Shown: positions 38,266 to 51,464, counted from the stretch's first letter. The stretch: 64,000 nucleotides of DNA from Hirudo medicinalis (GCA_011800805.1 MPNW01000050.1:55327-119326), one strand, 5' to 3'. Notes: generated from the letters alone by a model not told the origin. Translations and numbers: made by a program.

Positions 38266-39689
38266 CGCCTCAGCTCAGTACTTCCATTTGCTTTCCAGAA
38301 GATTCTAATGCGTTGCTTCCGAGAGAAAGTTGAAACAAAAGTACAACGACTCCATCTCATCACCGAATCTTTTCACGGACGAAAACCTTGTTCGGTAGAA
38401 TTTCTCCTCTCAAAAAACAAATTCCTTCAAAAGTCATTGAAAATTAGAGACGAGACTAATACCAACTTGACGTCGGAGCGTTTGATGGCGTGGTAATGAC
38501 TTGGTGCGATGCGAGTGCGGGTTTTGGGAAGGGGAGAAAGATGCGCGGTTGAGAAGGTGGGGTCTGTTGCGTGCTCTTGATGGTCAGCGTCAACAATTAT
38601 CAGGCCGTGTGTGCTTTCCAAGTTATGAGTTATCCTAACAATGACGGCAACATCACGATCACGAAGATGACGAAGAAACGTCAATCAATTTCTTTCTTCT
38701 TTTTTTTTACTGGCCTCTAATGAGCAGATAATGTCCTGAAGATGATGACGAGATGAAATTTAAGAAGAACACATTATAGTGCCATCCTCTTTACTTAAAC
38801 TTCCAGGAGAAAATATGATTTTCAGAAGATTGCTCGTCAACGTAGAAAGTGGCCATCTTTGAAAAATGCGAATTTGCTAATATGACGGAAGCGTTATAAA
38901 AAAGTATACAATTGCAACCACATATTGTGAATGAGCATCAAGTTCCAACTCGTGTTGAAAAGTGGATTTCTTTCAAGCAAATGAATTGAATTAAATTTCG
39001 ACTCCTACGACGTTGTAACGCCAACAATGTACCTTTTTTTGGTCTGGTAACAAACATGGATGCATCCTATTCGAAATGAGAATCTGATGCCCATAGAGAT
39101 TGACTTCAAACACCCATGCGTAAATCCACATCACCATGCAGTCCGTGGTTCAATCCTCCCCATCGCCTAATTGCAATTCCAGGTGTTTATGGCAGTAACA
39201 AACCATTCTTCAGACACTTCCTGAAGAAGGGAAAATCTTAATTTGAGTCATGAAGTACAGTTTAAAAATAAAATTCCCATTCTTCTTCGTCTTCGTGCGA
39301 CATTTTCAATTGAAATAGAGCAAAATAAAAATATTACTTAGCGATACATAAGGAAGTGAGTTGCTGGTTGCAGATTGAAAGTGGAAGTGTTATCACTGGC
39401 TTTTGATCCTCTGCGTCCGCTATCTCCAGGTGACTGAAATGTCTACCGGTCCCAGAAAAATTCAGAACATTCGCGGTTAGAAAAAAGTTAGTTGCTTTTT
39501 CAATTTCTGTGGTTTTATTGTCGCTTGAGGTTTTACACTTTACAGGATTTAGTCGCTGAGGTTTGTGAAGTTCGTGTCAAGAAAAGTTACAATCAACGTA
39601 GGAAATCCTGGAGTGGAATGTGAGGGCGTCTTGAAAGGATGGAACGTCAATAATGCGTGAAGATGATTAAGAAGGTTTCGATGATGACG

Positions 39690-39944
39690 ATGATGATGAC
39701 TTAGGTGATTGTGGTGATAATGAAGGTGTCGACAAGGCTTTGATTAAGCCTGTGAATCCGTGATGAAAACTTAGAAATTAATCGGATTGAGCTTTAAAAT
39801 TTCGAATCTCATTTGANATGATGATGACTTAGGTGATTGTGGTGATAATGAAGGTGTCGACAAGGCTTTGATTAAGCCTGTGAATCCGTGATGAAAACTT
39901 AGAAATTAATCGGATTGAGCTTTAAAATTTCGAATCTCATTTGA
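39690..39944 (+). repeat. 127-bp direct duplication on both sides of a single N
   Basis: The segment starting ATGATGATGACTTAGGTGAT at 39,690-39,816 is repeated, apparently without change, at 39,818-39,944, with one N (39,817) at the junction. An exact copy joined by an N is typical of an assembly overlap that was not merged, so this is probably not a real duplication. Confidence 0.85.
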
Positions 39945-42900
39945 ATTTAATCACGAAGGAGGATTTCCCAAAAAAATCAAATACATGTTAAAAACATAAT
40001 AAGTATGCTTTACAAGTTCGATGTATTATACATCTTATCGCTACATTAATATTTTGACGACGACATGTCAGCTAGCTTAATGCAAACAAGTCGACCAAGA
40101 ACAAACTCATGTTTGTCACTATGGGAGTGTCAAACGAAGTTCACGCCTGACATCACTCTTTCTTGCCAACGCCACATGGCCGTCCCTAGTAACCAATCAA
40201 AAAGATGGATGGTGATCACGTGATGATTACGGGAATAAAATCCAATTATTCCGAAGCAATTCTGAGGGTTGGAATCACGGAGCTGGATGAGCAGTCAAAC
40301 AAGGCGACAGTTACACGCCCTGGAATTTCTGCTGCGAAAGATCCTGCTCTCGTGTCGGAAATGATTTCCACGCCATGAACGACCTTTCACCGAGAGAAAT
40401 GTATTCAGCGACACGGTAAAGATGGATTTGTATGCAGCCTCAACATCCCTCCAGAGATTCGGACATTAGCAAGAGGAAAAAGACTTTTCATGGCGATTTT
40501 CTTATCAGAAAAGTGGCTTTCGAAACAAAACAAGGCCCATCTCAATTTACGCTTTATTTTTCTTGATCAAAACTATTTTTAGGCAAAAATAAAACGAAGA
40601 AGAAAACATTTCGCAACAAAAAACGGGAGCGGCATCTCCTGCAGGCAAATTCTGCCCACGTTAAGTAGAGGGCAATGCTCCTTACAGGAGGTCTTGCGAC
40701 CGACAAGATTTACTGCTCGTCTCATGACTAAATGCTATGCTCCACTCCATTACAACCGAGTAACTTTACTCCAGCTCCTGATAACATGCGGAATTAATTA
40801 ATTGTTTTGCAGTGGAGTAGCTGGAATGTAGTGAAGTTCGTTTTGTTTTTAACATCTTGAAGGGCGATCAATAAAAGTAAAAGTCTTTCGGAATTATAAA
40901 CAACCTACAAGGCTCAGTGGCCCTAGTAAGCATGCCAGCCATCAAAGACATGAGACAAGACAACATCAGTCAAGTGATGGAAACAGATGACAACTGAAGT
41001 CCTCTTTCAGTCGGTTGTAAGTCAGGCATTTCCATGCGTGAGATTCATTCTTTCCTCTTGCAACGTCCTTTTGAACAGTTGCACACGTGGAGTGCCTGAC
41101 AGGTAATTGATCAAGTTTCAAAGCCCAGCTGGCTCGAGGGATCGAATGAAGCAAATGGCTCGGAAACATCCTGAAATCTCTCCAATGATGTCAACTCCGC
41201 TTTCACTGGATTACATTTAGTGACGCCGGATGTCAGCCGAAGAATGATTCTGCTCTACAGCCAATTAAGGTAATCCTTTCAGGTGTGAACCTGTTTTTAT
41301 TTATTTGGTTAATTAATCACTCGTATTGTCCATAAACTATGGTCCTTTAGAGGATATTATAATAAACAGTGTTAGAATTCAAATGTCTATGCTTATGGAT
41401 CTTCGTGAGGATATCCCGATATATAATAGCGTGATCAAGTGATCGCGTGACCTGTCACATATTTATTTACCTCGACAGCCACACGACCTTTCAATAAATA
41501 TGAATGCAAGTTAAATGAAGTCGTCAACAGGCCATGCATGCATGCATGTCATGCATCTTCGCGAAAGTAAATCAACTCCATCTCCACTCTAGAAAGTTCC
41601 TTCCGCGACAGGTGGATAAATCTTGAATTTTCAGATTGCAATTGGCTGGAGCAGTTATAAAGTTTCTAGTCTCATTCTGTCGTCTTAAATACTAATCTGC
41701 CTTACTGCTAAAGTGCATAAGAAACTGAGACCGCCTCAAACAATAGAATATTCTCTCTTCTTTCTCTTTTGCCCTCTTACGTCGGACGCAAAGGCACTTC
41801 CAGATCATAAAACTTCATGGAAAGGGTCACTCCGGAAATCCAGCGTACATGCACCTTTCCTTCGAACTTCCTGGAAACATTCGTGTGAGCATTCTTTTTG
41901 TTTTGTTTAGTTTTTTTAAATTTACAGCATCATATCTCTGCTTCTAGAAAATATTTGATGTTTGTTCTTTTCCCTCTACATAACCATGTCCATCGACATA
42001 AAGACACCGACTTAATGAAAAAAATTAGAGAAATAAACAAAATAAAATCTAAGCCAGGATGAAGTTTAACTGACATCTACTTTAATCTATTGACGGAGAC
42101 ATTTCCCAGAGATTGCTCCGCCTGCATGGAACCCCTCGGATCAAGAGCCACGTCTTCACCTGATGCCGATTGATTTGTGGAAGGGCATGCAGGAGCTGGA
42201 AGATATTCAAAGGAGAAATAAAATTTACGCTTCAGGAAATGGAAAAATCTCTCGATATCCGGCTGTGGGACCATTCGAAGAAATGTGCAAGTCTTTTGGA
42301 GGACTAACAACCAGACGTGGGATTCTATAAAATTTTGAGATAGGATGGTTGGGGTATGGTTTGGTTGGCTTACTGTTGTTCGGAGGGTTCACAGGTTTCT
42401 ATAAGGCAATATGATGTCTCAACAAGAGTCAGGGAGTTGAAAGTATTCAATGGCTTTTAAACAAATATTTTTATTCGATGCATTCTTGGTCCCTGTCCAC
42501 TAAATATTGATCTTGTCTTATCGATGCTATTATTCCACAATTACATGGTGCCCACCACGCATTTATTTATTACTTCTGTTTAAAGGCAAAAGTTGCTTAT
42601 CAACGTCCTGCGCAACTTATTATGTTTCTATAAAAAAAAAAAAAAGAAAAAGACTGCGAAAAGAGTGAATATTTTATCTTATCTTCGTAATTCTTAAAAA
42701 AAAAAACACTTTTACATTTTAAAAGTGGATTTCAGCATCTAAAACCTTTTTGGATGATGTTGGTCGTGATGACGGTAGCATGAAGCCGCGCGGAAACTCT
42801 TTCAAAAAGATATTTTTAGGGGCCACTTGACTATTATGTGACGACGAATTCATGCGTTATGGAGCAGTTTAGGTCGATTTTCTATTTCTATTCAGGTTGA

Positions 42901-43506
42901 TCATGCTCTAATAGAACCCAAGAATGTTGAGGACCTATTACAATTGTTGATACAATTGCAGTTCTAATGGATTTTCTGAAACGTAATTTTAGTTAATCTA
43001 AATTCACTTAAAAATTTACATCTTCGCAAACATAAAATATTCAAACTTAATCGAACATAAAAGAAAAAAAAAACGAAAATTAAAACAATGAATCACGCGT
43101 GCTCACTAGTGTGATTGCTTCTGCGATTATTTGATAAATCATGTCCTACATTAATAATGAGCAGTTTACAGAAAGTACTCTTGTAACCGTGATGTCTTAG
43201 TAAAGGGTCAGAGGATCTTCCTTTGAATTCGGAAATTCGTTCAAAACTCATTTACAACCTGCTCCGGCAAATGCAAAGAACTTTGCTGAGTGATGGCAAC
43301 CTGTTTCGAGGAATTCAATGAATATTTTTACGAACTAAATTCCCTAAAAAGTAAAAAACTTAGGGTCTGACTAACTTAAATTAGTAGTATTAAATTAAAT
43401 TTAGCAGTGAATTTTATGGAATGCAATGGTTTTAAAATATCTTTCAAACTTAATCGGACTAATTATGTGATCGACGCCTATCTAGCAGAAAATAGCGGAC
43501 GATGAT

Positions 43507-43570
43507 GTAATAATAATAATAATAATAACGATAGCAATAAGTATTATAATAATAATAGTAACAATAATGA
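43507..43570 (+). repeat. Impure (AAT)n microsatellite
   Basis: Runs of AAT broken by AACGATAGC and GTA. Confidence 0.8.
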
Positions 43571-44172
43571 TATCATATCGACTGCGAACGTTCTGCGACC
43601 CAATTTAATACAAGAGATTTTTCACGAAGCATAGGTTTCTAAATAAACATATCTATTTTACATTCGGCTTTTGTAACATTTGGTTGGAAATGCATTAGCA
43701 GAGGATCATTCCACAACACGAAGACTATCGAAGAATATCGGAACTGGTTACAAACTCAACTATCTATGAAGAGCTGAAACGCTAATCTATTAAACCTTAT
43801 TTCCAATGATATTCAAGCTGATTTGCCTTAAAATTGGTAACTAAGTTTGGCGCGACAGATTGTTCCTTACTAAATGTGAATTGAACAAAAACTAAGCATA
43901 GCTCCCTCTTGACACGTTTGTCAGACTCCAGTGCCATTAAATTATATTAAAATTAGTTCAGTTGGCTCCACCAATCAATTGCCAATAAAATTCTGCCCAT
44001 ACACTGCACCACATCTAAAAATGGTTCATAATCTTATTGATATCCTCAATCAATTACATTGAAGCATTACAGCATCAACAAGAAATTCCCTAGAATAGTC
44101 ATGATTTTAAAACATGATTGAACTCAAAAGCTATCAGTGACAGCTATCAGTCAGAATGCATTTTTCAGTTTC

Positions 44173-44178
44173 TTTATT
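44173..44178 (-). terminator. Polyadenylation signal for TXNDC17
   Basis: AATAAA on the minus strand, about 95 bp downstream of the TXNDC17 stop codon. Confidence 0.5.
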
Positions 44179-44273
44179 ATTTCTGGGCATATTTCTCGGA
44201 GGGTTTTCTAAAATGTTACCCAAATTAGATTTGTGTTTCCCGATTGCATCACAGACAAATTATACCAACACAT

Positions 44274-44859
44274 TTAATCTTCTAACATCATATCCAGCAA
44301 TTCATCATCAAGACATTGTTCCTCTTCAAGTTTTATTTCCTTCTGCAATATTAATATATAAGAATATTAACAGGCACATAAGTCCCATAGCATGATTAAT
44401 TTGTGAGTCAAAAATGTAGTTAGTAAGCAAGTGCACCAACCTTTTCCCAATTGATTAGTGTTGGCACACACTTAACACCCAATTTTTTCCTGAAGTCATT
44501 ATTCGGATTCTTCCACCTGTTAAATAATCAGGTATACCTCTAATTGAAATAATTGAAACCAAATTGATTATGGTACTTACTCATCTCTTGGTCCAACTTC
44601 ACATACAATTAGTATCACATCTGATGCATTGCTGAATGCTTTTTTAATGTGTGGAAATGCTGCAATTAAAAAATACATCTCAAAACCTCAACAATGCCAA
44701 GATTATAATATTGCTGGTCTTACCGTCATTGCAGTCGGAGCACCAACTTACTCCATCTTTATCCTTAGATCCAGTAAAGAGCACAAACTTTCTCTGACTA
44801 TTGTTCTCGGCCAAAGCCTTCGTTAATGCTTCAAATCCATACACTGTAATTTCCGGCAT
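44274..44859 (-). CDS. TXNDC17: Thioredoxin domain-containing protein 17 (TRP14)
   Basis: Four exons in transcript order, 44859-44724, 44659-44581, 44516-44441 and 44342-44274, encode 119 residues (human 123). The family layout is clear: VYGFEALTKAL, then KFVLFTGSKD, the active site GVSWCSDCN (Cys40, Cys43), the interior VILIVCEVGPRDEWKNPNNDFR, and VKCVPTLINWEK with the cis-proline. TRP14 is a small cytosolic disulfide reductase that takes electrons from thioredoxin reductase and acts on substrates such as L-cystine and dynein light chain LC8. The usual active site is WCPDC; here it is WCSDC. The gene is divergent from TGDS with 419 bp between start codons, so a shared promoter region is possible. 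Confidence 0.95.
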
Positions 44860-45278
44860 AACTGCAAATCGCGATCAAAACACTTAGCCGGCAAACGATA
44901 CTATATAACTTATCACAAGTTGAGAAAACCTCATTAATCACGTGGACTTTGACAATCAAATGATCTATTTGAACTTTGAGCAGCTTTTCAATTATTAGAA
45001 GCCAATTTTATTTTTCACTATTCAACAAATTTTCTTAAATGATGCTTTTCTTAATATTTTACTTATAAGTTTAAATTAAATTAAAAATCACTATCACAAT
45101 AATTGAAAAAATAGCTTCACGAAATGTTTTTAAAAGCATCTAGGTTGTATTGTTGACAATAAATTGGTTTATATGACACGTAAACAATCAGCGGCTAAAA
45201 CGACGGGGTTATTTAATCCTGTGGTCGACTTGCTATTTTGAAAATTTTCTTTTAATCACACATTAGAACAGGAACAAA
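44860..45278. promoter_or_regulatory. Bidirectional spacer between TXNDC17 and TGDS
   Basis: The start codons of the two divergent genes are 419 bp apart, so both promoters must lie here unless there are unseen 5' non-coding exons. No TATA box or other defined element stands out in this AT-rich stretch. Confidence 0.45.
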
Positions 45279-47121
45279 ATGACAAATTATGTGAAACGTA
45301 TTTTAGTAACTGGAGGGGCAGGATTCATGTTTGTTTTACTCAAACTCATTTAAACTTCAATTATTCATGCAGCATAATATATGCTTAAGAATAATGACTG
45401 TTGTTTCATGTATACGATCGTTAACGTTAATGTCTGAATAAATAATTAATTGCATGACCCAAAATTTTGAAGAATGTTGATATTTATTTGTAGAGGATCC
45501 CACATGGTTATATATCTTGTGGAAAAATACTCTCAATATTTTGTTATTAATATTGACAAAGTAAGGAAAAAAACTCATGGAATACTATATTGATACAAAG
45601 TCTTAAGTTTCTTCTAATGTTGAAGTTAGATTACTGTGCAAGTCTCAAAAATCTTGATTGCATTAAAGGAAAACAAAATTACAAATTTATACAGGTAAAG
45701 TGCATTGTCCACTTTACTGCAATTTATTATTTAGTTAATAAAATTAACATAATATTTTAGGGTGATATATGTGAACCAGACTTCATCAGATATGTATTGA
45801 AGGAGGAAATGGTTGACACCATCATGCATTTTGCTGCCCAATCTCATGTTGGTAAGTTTTAGTATTTTAAAAATTGCCCATTACCCATTGCCCAAAACAT
45901 AGCTTTTGTCAAACCTTATTCAAGATTTAAAACAGATTGTTAATTATTTCCTTTATCAAAATTTTGTTTCCAAGTCTTTTAAATATATTCTAGATCAATC
46001 CTTCTGGAGTTCTTTAGGATTCACAAAAGCTAATGTATATGGAAGTCATGTTCTGGTAAATGCTGCCTATGAAGCTGGTGTTACCAGATTCATCCACGTA
46101 AGCACAGATGAAGTTTATGGAGGAAACAGTTCCACAGTAAAAATTACTTATGCTAATGATTAATCAACTCTTTAAAAATGACTTTACAACCTTTTGTTTG
46201 AAGAGCAACACTGAATCTGCAAAACTGAAGCCAACGAATCCTTATGCGGCGACAAAAGCTGCCGCGGAATTTATGGTGATCTCCTATTGGGAGTGCTTCA
46301 AGTTTCCTGTCATCATCACCAGAGCAAACAATGTTTACGGACCTCATAAATATCCTGAAACAGTCAGTCGGTCGTTCGATTTGCCGCCATTTTTAACAAG
46401 TGCACACCCGTCTGCTTTGCAAATCTATTTTGTGACTCATTCAGGTGATTCCAAAGTTCATTTCCCTCCTCCAACAAGACAAGAAATGCTTCATCCATGG
46501 CGATGGTTCAGCTGTTAGGAATTTTTTGTATGTCTCTGATGTTGTTGAAGCCTATGATGTTATTTTGCATCAAGGAATTCCAGGAGAGACTTATAACATA
46601 GGAACAGATTTCAAATTATCTGTTCTCCAATTAGCAGAATATCTCGTTCGAAAGGTACTTTTACTTTAGAAAAAGCTTACTTTCAAATTGTTTATTGCAG
46701 TAAATTAAATGTTTTAATTTATAATTAATTTATGATATAATGATGAAGATGAAAGGTCCCGACAAGAGTGTTAGTGATTACGTTGAACTTGTGGAAGATC
46801 GTCCGTATAACGACCACCATTATTTCATGGACTCAAGCAAACTCCATCAACTTGGATGGAAACCCCATGTAGCATGGGAAGAAGGAATAAATAAAACAAG
46901 TGATTTTTGTGTTTTTACTGTTATATTGTAAGCTTCTTTGAATTTATTGTGGTTATATTATGTGCAGTCTCTCACTTTGATTTCATGTATGCATACTATT
47001 CTATGTTACAGTTTCATGGTACAAGGGAAACTTTGACAATTGGCCATATTCTGAAGATGCACTTCGACCATTCCCACGAGGCTCCAATACCATGAGGATC
47101 GTTCCGTGTAACATCGATTGA
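45279..47121 (+). CDS. TGDS: dTDP-D-glucose 4,6-dehydratase
   Basis: Nine exons, 45279-45328, 45494-45560, 45626-45694, 45761-45851, 45994-46136, 46204-46362, 46445-46654, 46749-46899 and 47012-47121, encode 349 residues (human 350). It is an extended short-chain dehydrogenase. The NAD-binding motif GGAGFIG is at residues 12-18, the dehydratase triad residues are in VSTDEVYGG (Thr130, Asp131, Glu132), and the YxxxK pair is in NPYAATK (Tyr154, Lys158). Later landmarks are [31 protein letters not shown] and YNIGTDF. The enzyme family converts an NDP-glucose to the 4-keto-6-deoxy sugar; the physiological role of the animal TGDS is debated. All key residues are intact. Confidence 0.97.
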
Positions 47122-47759
47122 TTCTTCATCTGCATGCCTTTTCATTTTCAGTTGTGGGAGATTTATGCGTGAAACTTTATTTTTATAGGGGTCTTTTATA
47201 AATCGATCGGTCTATTTGCGTTTCTTGATTAGGGTTTATTTGTTTATCATGGCTTCTGAACCTTCACGTTATGAATTTTTCCAATTTTAAAAGTCTTTTA
47301 GGTTATTTGTTGGACTGTATTTGTTCGAATGAGAGAATTAAAGCTATTGTGAACAAATAGGTTTCCCGTTTGGGATAGACGTTGGTGTTTGCCAATGCGC
47401 TTGTCCGTCAACTTAATTGGTATTTTCGTATTTCTATGAAAAGGTAAATTAGTTTACAGCTCCCGAAATTTCTTATTGCGACGGGGAGATGGTTCTTTAA
47501 AAGATCAGCTTTAAGCTGTGTTTTTTACTGCATAGAATTTTTTTTATTCAAATTATATATTTTAACCCCATTTGACGGAAGTTATGTTATGCAAAAGCAT
47601 ACCTTTGCTTGCTTTAAATTAGAACCGGAGAGATTGAACGTCTTTGCATAATCGGTGCACTTTTAAACTAAGTTTCACTGGGGGCTCGGCTTCACCCACT
47701 ATTTCGGCTTGTCTGGAATACCTTTCAATTATTTCGTCATATTTGTTTGCTAAATCAGA
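47122..47759. other. Intergenic spacer TGDS-LCMT1
   Basis: These 638 bp contain the 3' UTR of TGDS (an ATTAAA signal is visible near 47,336) and the promoter of LCMT1. I see no ORF or repeat of note. Confidence 0.5.
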
Positions 47760-49249
47760 ATGGCAACCTCTAGTTCACAAGACGAGGAGGTTCAGTCCAC
47801 GAATGATGATGCGGCAGCATCGAAGCGCTTGGCTGTACAGCTTGGTTATTGGAAAGATCCCTACATACAATATTTTGCTAAACCTAGCCCCCGAAAACCC
47901 CCAGAATTGAGCAGGGGATATTATGCTAGAGTGAAAGGTATAGAGGTTTTGGTGAAGCAATTCTTGGAGGTCTGTATGTGACTGTTTAGGTTTTTTGCTT
48001 TTTGAATTTGATTTTATTAAACCTTAAGTTAACAGAGTGCCAATGCCAAGTAATCAATTTGGGAGCGGGATCTGATTCCTTATTCTGGAACCTTTGTGAT
48101 CAAAGTTTGGTTCCTCTCAAATGGATTGAACTTGATTTTGAAACAGTTGTTAATCGCAAAATTAGAGTGATAAGATCACACAAGCAGCTTTTAGATAAAT
48201 TGAAATTAGGTGTTGGAGCTTCAGATGCCACGGGTATGTTTAGCTACTGATTCAATAAGAGTAAATTGTGGTCTAAATATTCTCATTTTTATGGGTCAAG
48301 ATTTTCACATTTTTTAGATTCAAGTGTTTTAGTTAAGCCAACAGAGATTCACTCATCAGTTTATAACCTTCTGTCCTGTGATTTGAGGGACTTGAATCAA
48401 GTTGAGAGCTGCCTGAACACTTGCAACACATGTTTCTCAATTCCAACGTTATTCATAAGCGAGTGTGTGCTCATTTATGTTGATGCAACATCTTCCTCTG
48501 CTCTTATTAAGTGGATTGCTGATAATTTCCAGCAAGCATTTTTCATAAATTACGAACAGGTAATTCATTTTATTTTCCTACATTTTTATTCTTGCAGTAT
48601 TTATCAGTTTGCATTTTTTTTTCTACGAAATTTGGGGTTATCGACAAATGTCAAATTTTAAAATTGTAACAGGTGAACATGAAGGATAGATTTGGAGAAG
48701 TGATGATTGAGAATCTCATGGCTCGAGGTTGTGCTTTGGTGGGCGTCAAACATTGCAGAGACTTTCAGAGCCATTTTGAGAGGTTCCACATTTTCACTCT
48801 GAAAATCCTACATTGCTTTTCTGAATATTTTTGTGATAGTTATGCTATAAACAAGAAAATGTTCTTAATAGCCAAGATTATCTTTGATTTAAGTTTAATC
48901 TTAATCATGATAATCTTTTCTACAACTATGTTTTGATGAATTTTGCAATTCAGGTTCAAAACAAATGGCTGGGATGGAGTGGAGGGAGGTGACATGCTCC
49001 AGATTTACAGAAGCCTTCCTCAAGAAGATGTTCAGAGGTCTCCCTGCTTTTAAACATAAAAATGTTTTTCTTACTTTGATTCTCAGGTTGGGGCTTTTTT
49101 ATAGGATTGAAAAGTTAGAATTCCTGGATGACCAGGACATGCTGGTTCAGCTGTTCAGTCACTATTGCATCATCTGGGCATACAAGAATTCGAGGCTTCC
49201 ATCCAAGAGCTCCTTTAATTTTTCAAAGATTTCATTGTTTAGCAGATAG
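47760..49249 (+). CDS. LCMT1: Leucine carboxyl methyltransferase 1 (PP2A C-subunit methyltransferase)
   Basis: Six exons, 47760-47969, 48029-48233, 48318-48559, 48673-48782, 48954-49037 and 49105-49249, encode 331 residues (human 334). The N-terminal block KRLAVQLGYWKDPYIQYF and then RGYYARV matches the family. The SAM-binding loop is VINLGAGSDS (residues 78-86). The motif LFISECVLIYV is followed by FINYEQV and DRFGEVMIENL, and the C-terminal part has NGWDGVEGGDML and LEFLDDQDMLVQLFSHYC. The enzyme methylates the C-terminal leucine of the PP2A catalytic subunit in the cytosol, which favours assembly of particular holoenzymes. The last 25 or so residues differ from vertebrates. The acceptor of exon 2 (CTTAAG) is weak but required by homology. 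Confidence 0.96.
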
Positions 49250-49729
49250 CAATGTCTGAGTTGTTTCTGATTTAGTCGTGATTTGAATTTGAGTTTCTTA
49301 AGAATCTCCAGGGCTTCACAGGATCAGACTTTTTTGAGTATTTTTTGCGAATGCTTGTAATGAAAGTGCTAAGTAGGTTTTATAACTTAAAATCACTACC
49401 TTTGATGAATTTCGGTTGACCTACATAGGGGCTCTTAATTCGAGTGCCATTCTTTGGGCAATTATCAATATGTGCTCGATGGTGACATCTGGTAAAGATT
49501 ACGATTGCAGTTGCATACCTGGTTTGGGACGGTCCTCTCCTAACGGGGAAATTCGGCTTAAATTTCGCGGGCCACGCGTATGGGATTTTGTGCTCCTGCT
49601 AGAGAACCGCTCCCCAAAATTTAATTGGTGATGCTATGACACATTAAAAAAAAAGCCGCTAGAAAATTGTGTGCTATGTGTTTGCTAATTTTGGGATATC
49701 GCAGAGATAAAGACTACAAAATGGCGTTC
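49250..49729. other. LCMT1 3' flank
   Basis: These 480 bp lie between the LCMT1 stop and the next candidate gene on the opposite strand. A 71-codon chance ORF at 49416-49631 (plus) contains no recognisable domain. Confidence 0.4.
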
Positions 49730-50586
49730 TTATTTAAAATCTAGACTTTTAAGATTAGAAGGCTTTTGCAAGATCTTGTCCTGGCTGCTGATGACTTTTG
49801 AATATTCATAATCGTCGTTGCTTACTTTGCTGCTTGCAGACAGTAGCGGATCGATATGTGAACTATTCATCTCTCCCGTAACTGAAGGGCAAAAATAGCA
49901 ATTCTCTCGTTTGTACAAACAGCTGCCGGGGATCGAAGGTTCCTGAAAGAGGAAGTAAAAATGTGGATTTGAAATTCTAGTTCCGGAAATCATTTCATGG
50001 CCACTTTCTTTGGGAGAGCGTGGGTGTATAGCTGTGTGGACACAGGGGTTTTGAAGAGACATATGTGATTGTGTGAGAGACATGTCTGGAAATATGAACA
50101 TTCCATAAATTTGTTTCTGCTTCTAAAGCGTTTGATAGTTTAAGATTCGAAAGATTATATAGAGCATGTGTGCATTTTGTAGGTTAAATTAAATGGCTAA
50201 TTTTTTTTTATAAATTGAAGTTTGCTGGTTAGAAACATTTGTTTAAAGATTGGTCAATTACTACATAATGATTGCTGACGGCTGTTAATAATTTCCTTTG
50301 TGCAGCTAGACATTATCCTAACATACATTCAAGGTGTTATATAATTACAACAAGCGATAAAGAAAGCACAAAAGGGAGTAGCCCTCACACCCACGTGAAA
50401 ATATTAATGACTTTGGAGGTTGGAAGAGATTAGCATGCTTTCTGGAAAGCGCGTTTAAGTTGAGAGAGCTTGAAAGCAGTCTGGACAGCGTGGGATGTAT
50501 GAGGACGTCTCGTAAAATCAACGACGCACCCCACAAAGCCAGGGAGTACGTTCAGAACTCAGAAACTTGGACACGCTACCACGCAT
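49730..50586 (-). CDS. Possible small two-exon gene, 89 residues, unrecognised
   Basis: Exon 1 (50586-50530) reads MRGSVSKFLSSERTPWLCG and ends at a GTGCGT donor. Exon 2 (49942-49730) begins after a strong acceptor (TTTTTACTTCCTCTTTCAG), reads EPSIPGSCLYKRENCYFCPS, and ends at a TAA after LKSLDFK. Both junctions are in phase 0. The N-terminus is basic and Ser-rich, which could be a mitochondrial targeting sequence. C-x(7)-C-x-x-C spacing in exon 2 could bind a metal. I do not recognise a family. Support is the good acceptor plus an uninterrupted frame; the joining of the two exons is inference. Confidence 0.4.
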
Positions 50587-51464
50587 TTCGGAATATTTCC
50601 TTCCCGATACGCGGCAGTTTTATACGATTTCATCTTTTGTTATTAATGCGAGTTAAAAATTAATTGAATGACAACTTTGCAACGTTCTTAGGGACCTGGT
50701 GATTTCCATAAGGTGAGATGCTTTCGTTCAGTGGACACTCTTGATTGGAAAAAAAATAAGTTATTACTTGTAATAATTTAATTAATTGTGCAATTTGAAA
50801 TCAATTTATTTTGATTCGGAGAATCTTCCATACGATTTCGTCGTGTCTTTTCAGCTTCCTTAAGTTGTAATAAAAATCTGGGAAATCAGGTTAAATATCA
50901 ATAAAGCATTGTCGATGAGGCTGAGAATTTCAAACTTTTAGGAAATAGAAAATTTTTAGAAAATAAATCATTTACGTCGCTTCAACTGCAATATTATAAG
51001 TGTTGGTGAAAAGATAACATTGGTTCCCTATTTTGGAGTATTGCTTTACTTTCCAAGTTTGGTCTGTTCCCAAGGCAACTATTTGCATCACGTGACCTGG
51101 CAAATCACAATGTAATTACCGAAAGGACGTAAGCATTGAGGGTTCATTTTCCCCGTCAAATCTCTTGAATTAAACCAAATTACTGCGAAGAATTTTCATA
51201 ATCTATTGGTTCCAAACTGAATTCCTGTTCAGATGATGATCAGGATATAATTCGAATAAGAGTATTAAGATTAAAAGATTCTTATATTGCAGAAATCATA
51301 AGTCGATGCTTGTCATTCGAGAGGGTGTGACGTGAGTATCTCACGAGTGGAGGTGCAAATTGATTGCCACCATTTTACGGGAGGAGATGCAAATATTTGG
51401 TGGTTTCGAGAGGCTCCTTTCATGATTCAGATACGAGTACGTAGTTTTGCTGAGGAGTGCAAGA

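Larger units (their letters stand above)
38266..44273. other. Intergenic region with no supported gene
   Basis: About 6 kb between the first exon of the membrane-protein gene and TXNDC17. The left edge should contain the promoter of the former. It contains a duplicated segment at 39,690-39,944, a short CATG repeat near 41,537-41,555 and an AAT-rich stretch at 43,507-43,570. The short ORFs here (for example 42,077-42,310 on the minus strand) have no recognisable content. Confidence 0.5.

Noticed and set aside
42077..42310. Minus-strand ORF of 77 codons
   Set aside because: Checked on both strands for an exon; no family pattern and weak splice sites.
50460..50663. Plus-strand ORF of 67 codons
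   Set aside because: It is antisense to the candidate first exon on the minus strand, has no usable donor, and shows no domain.
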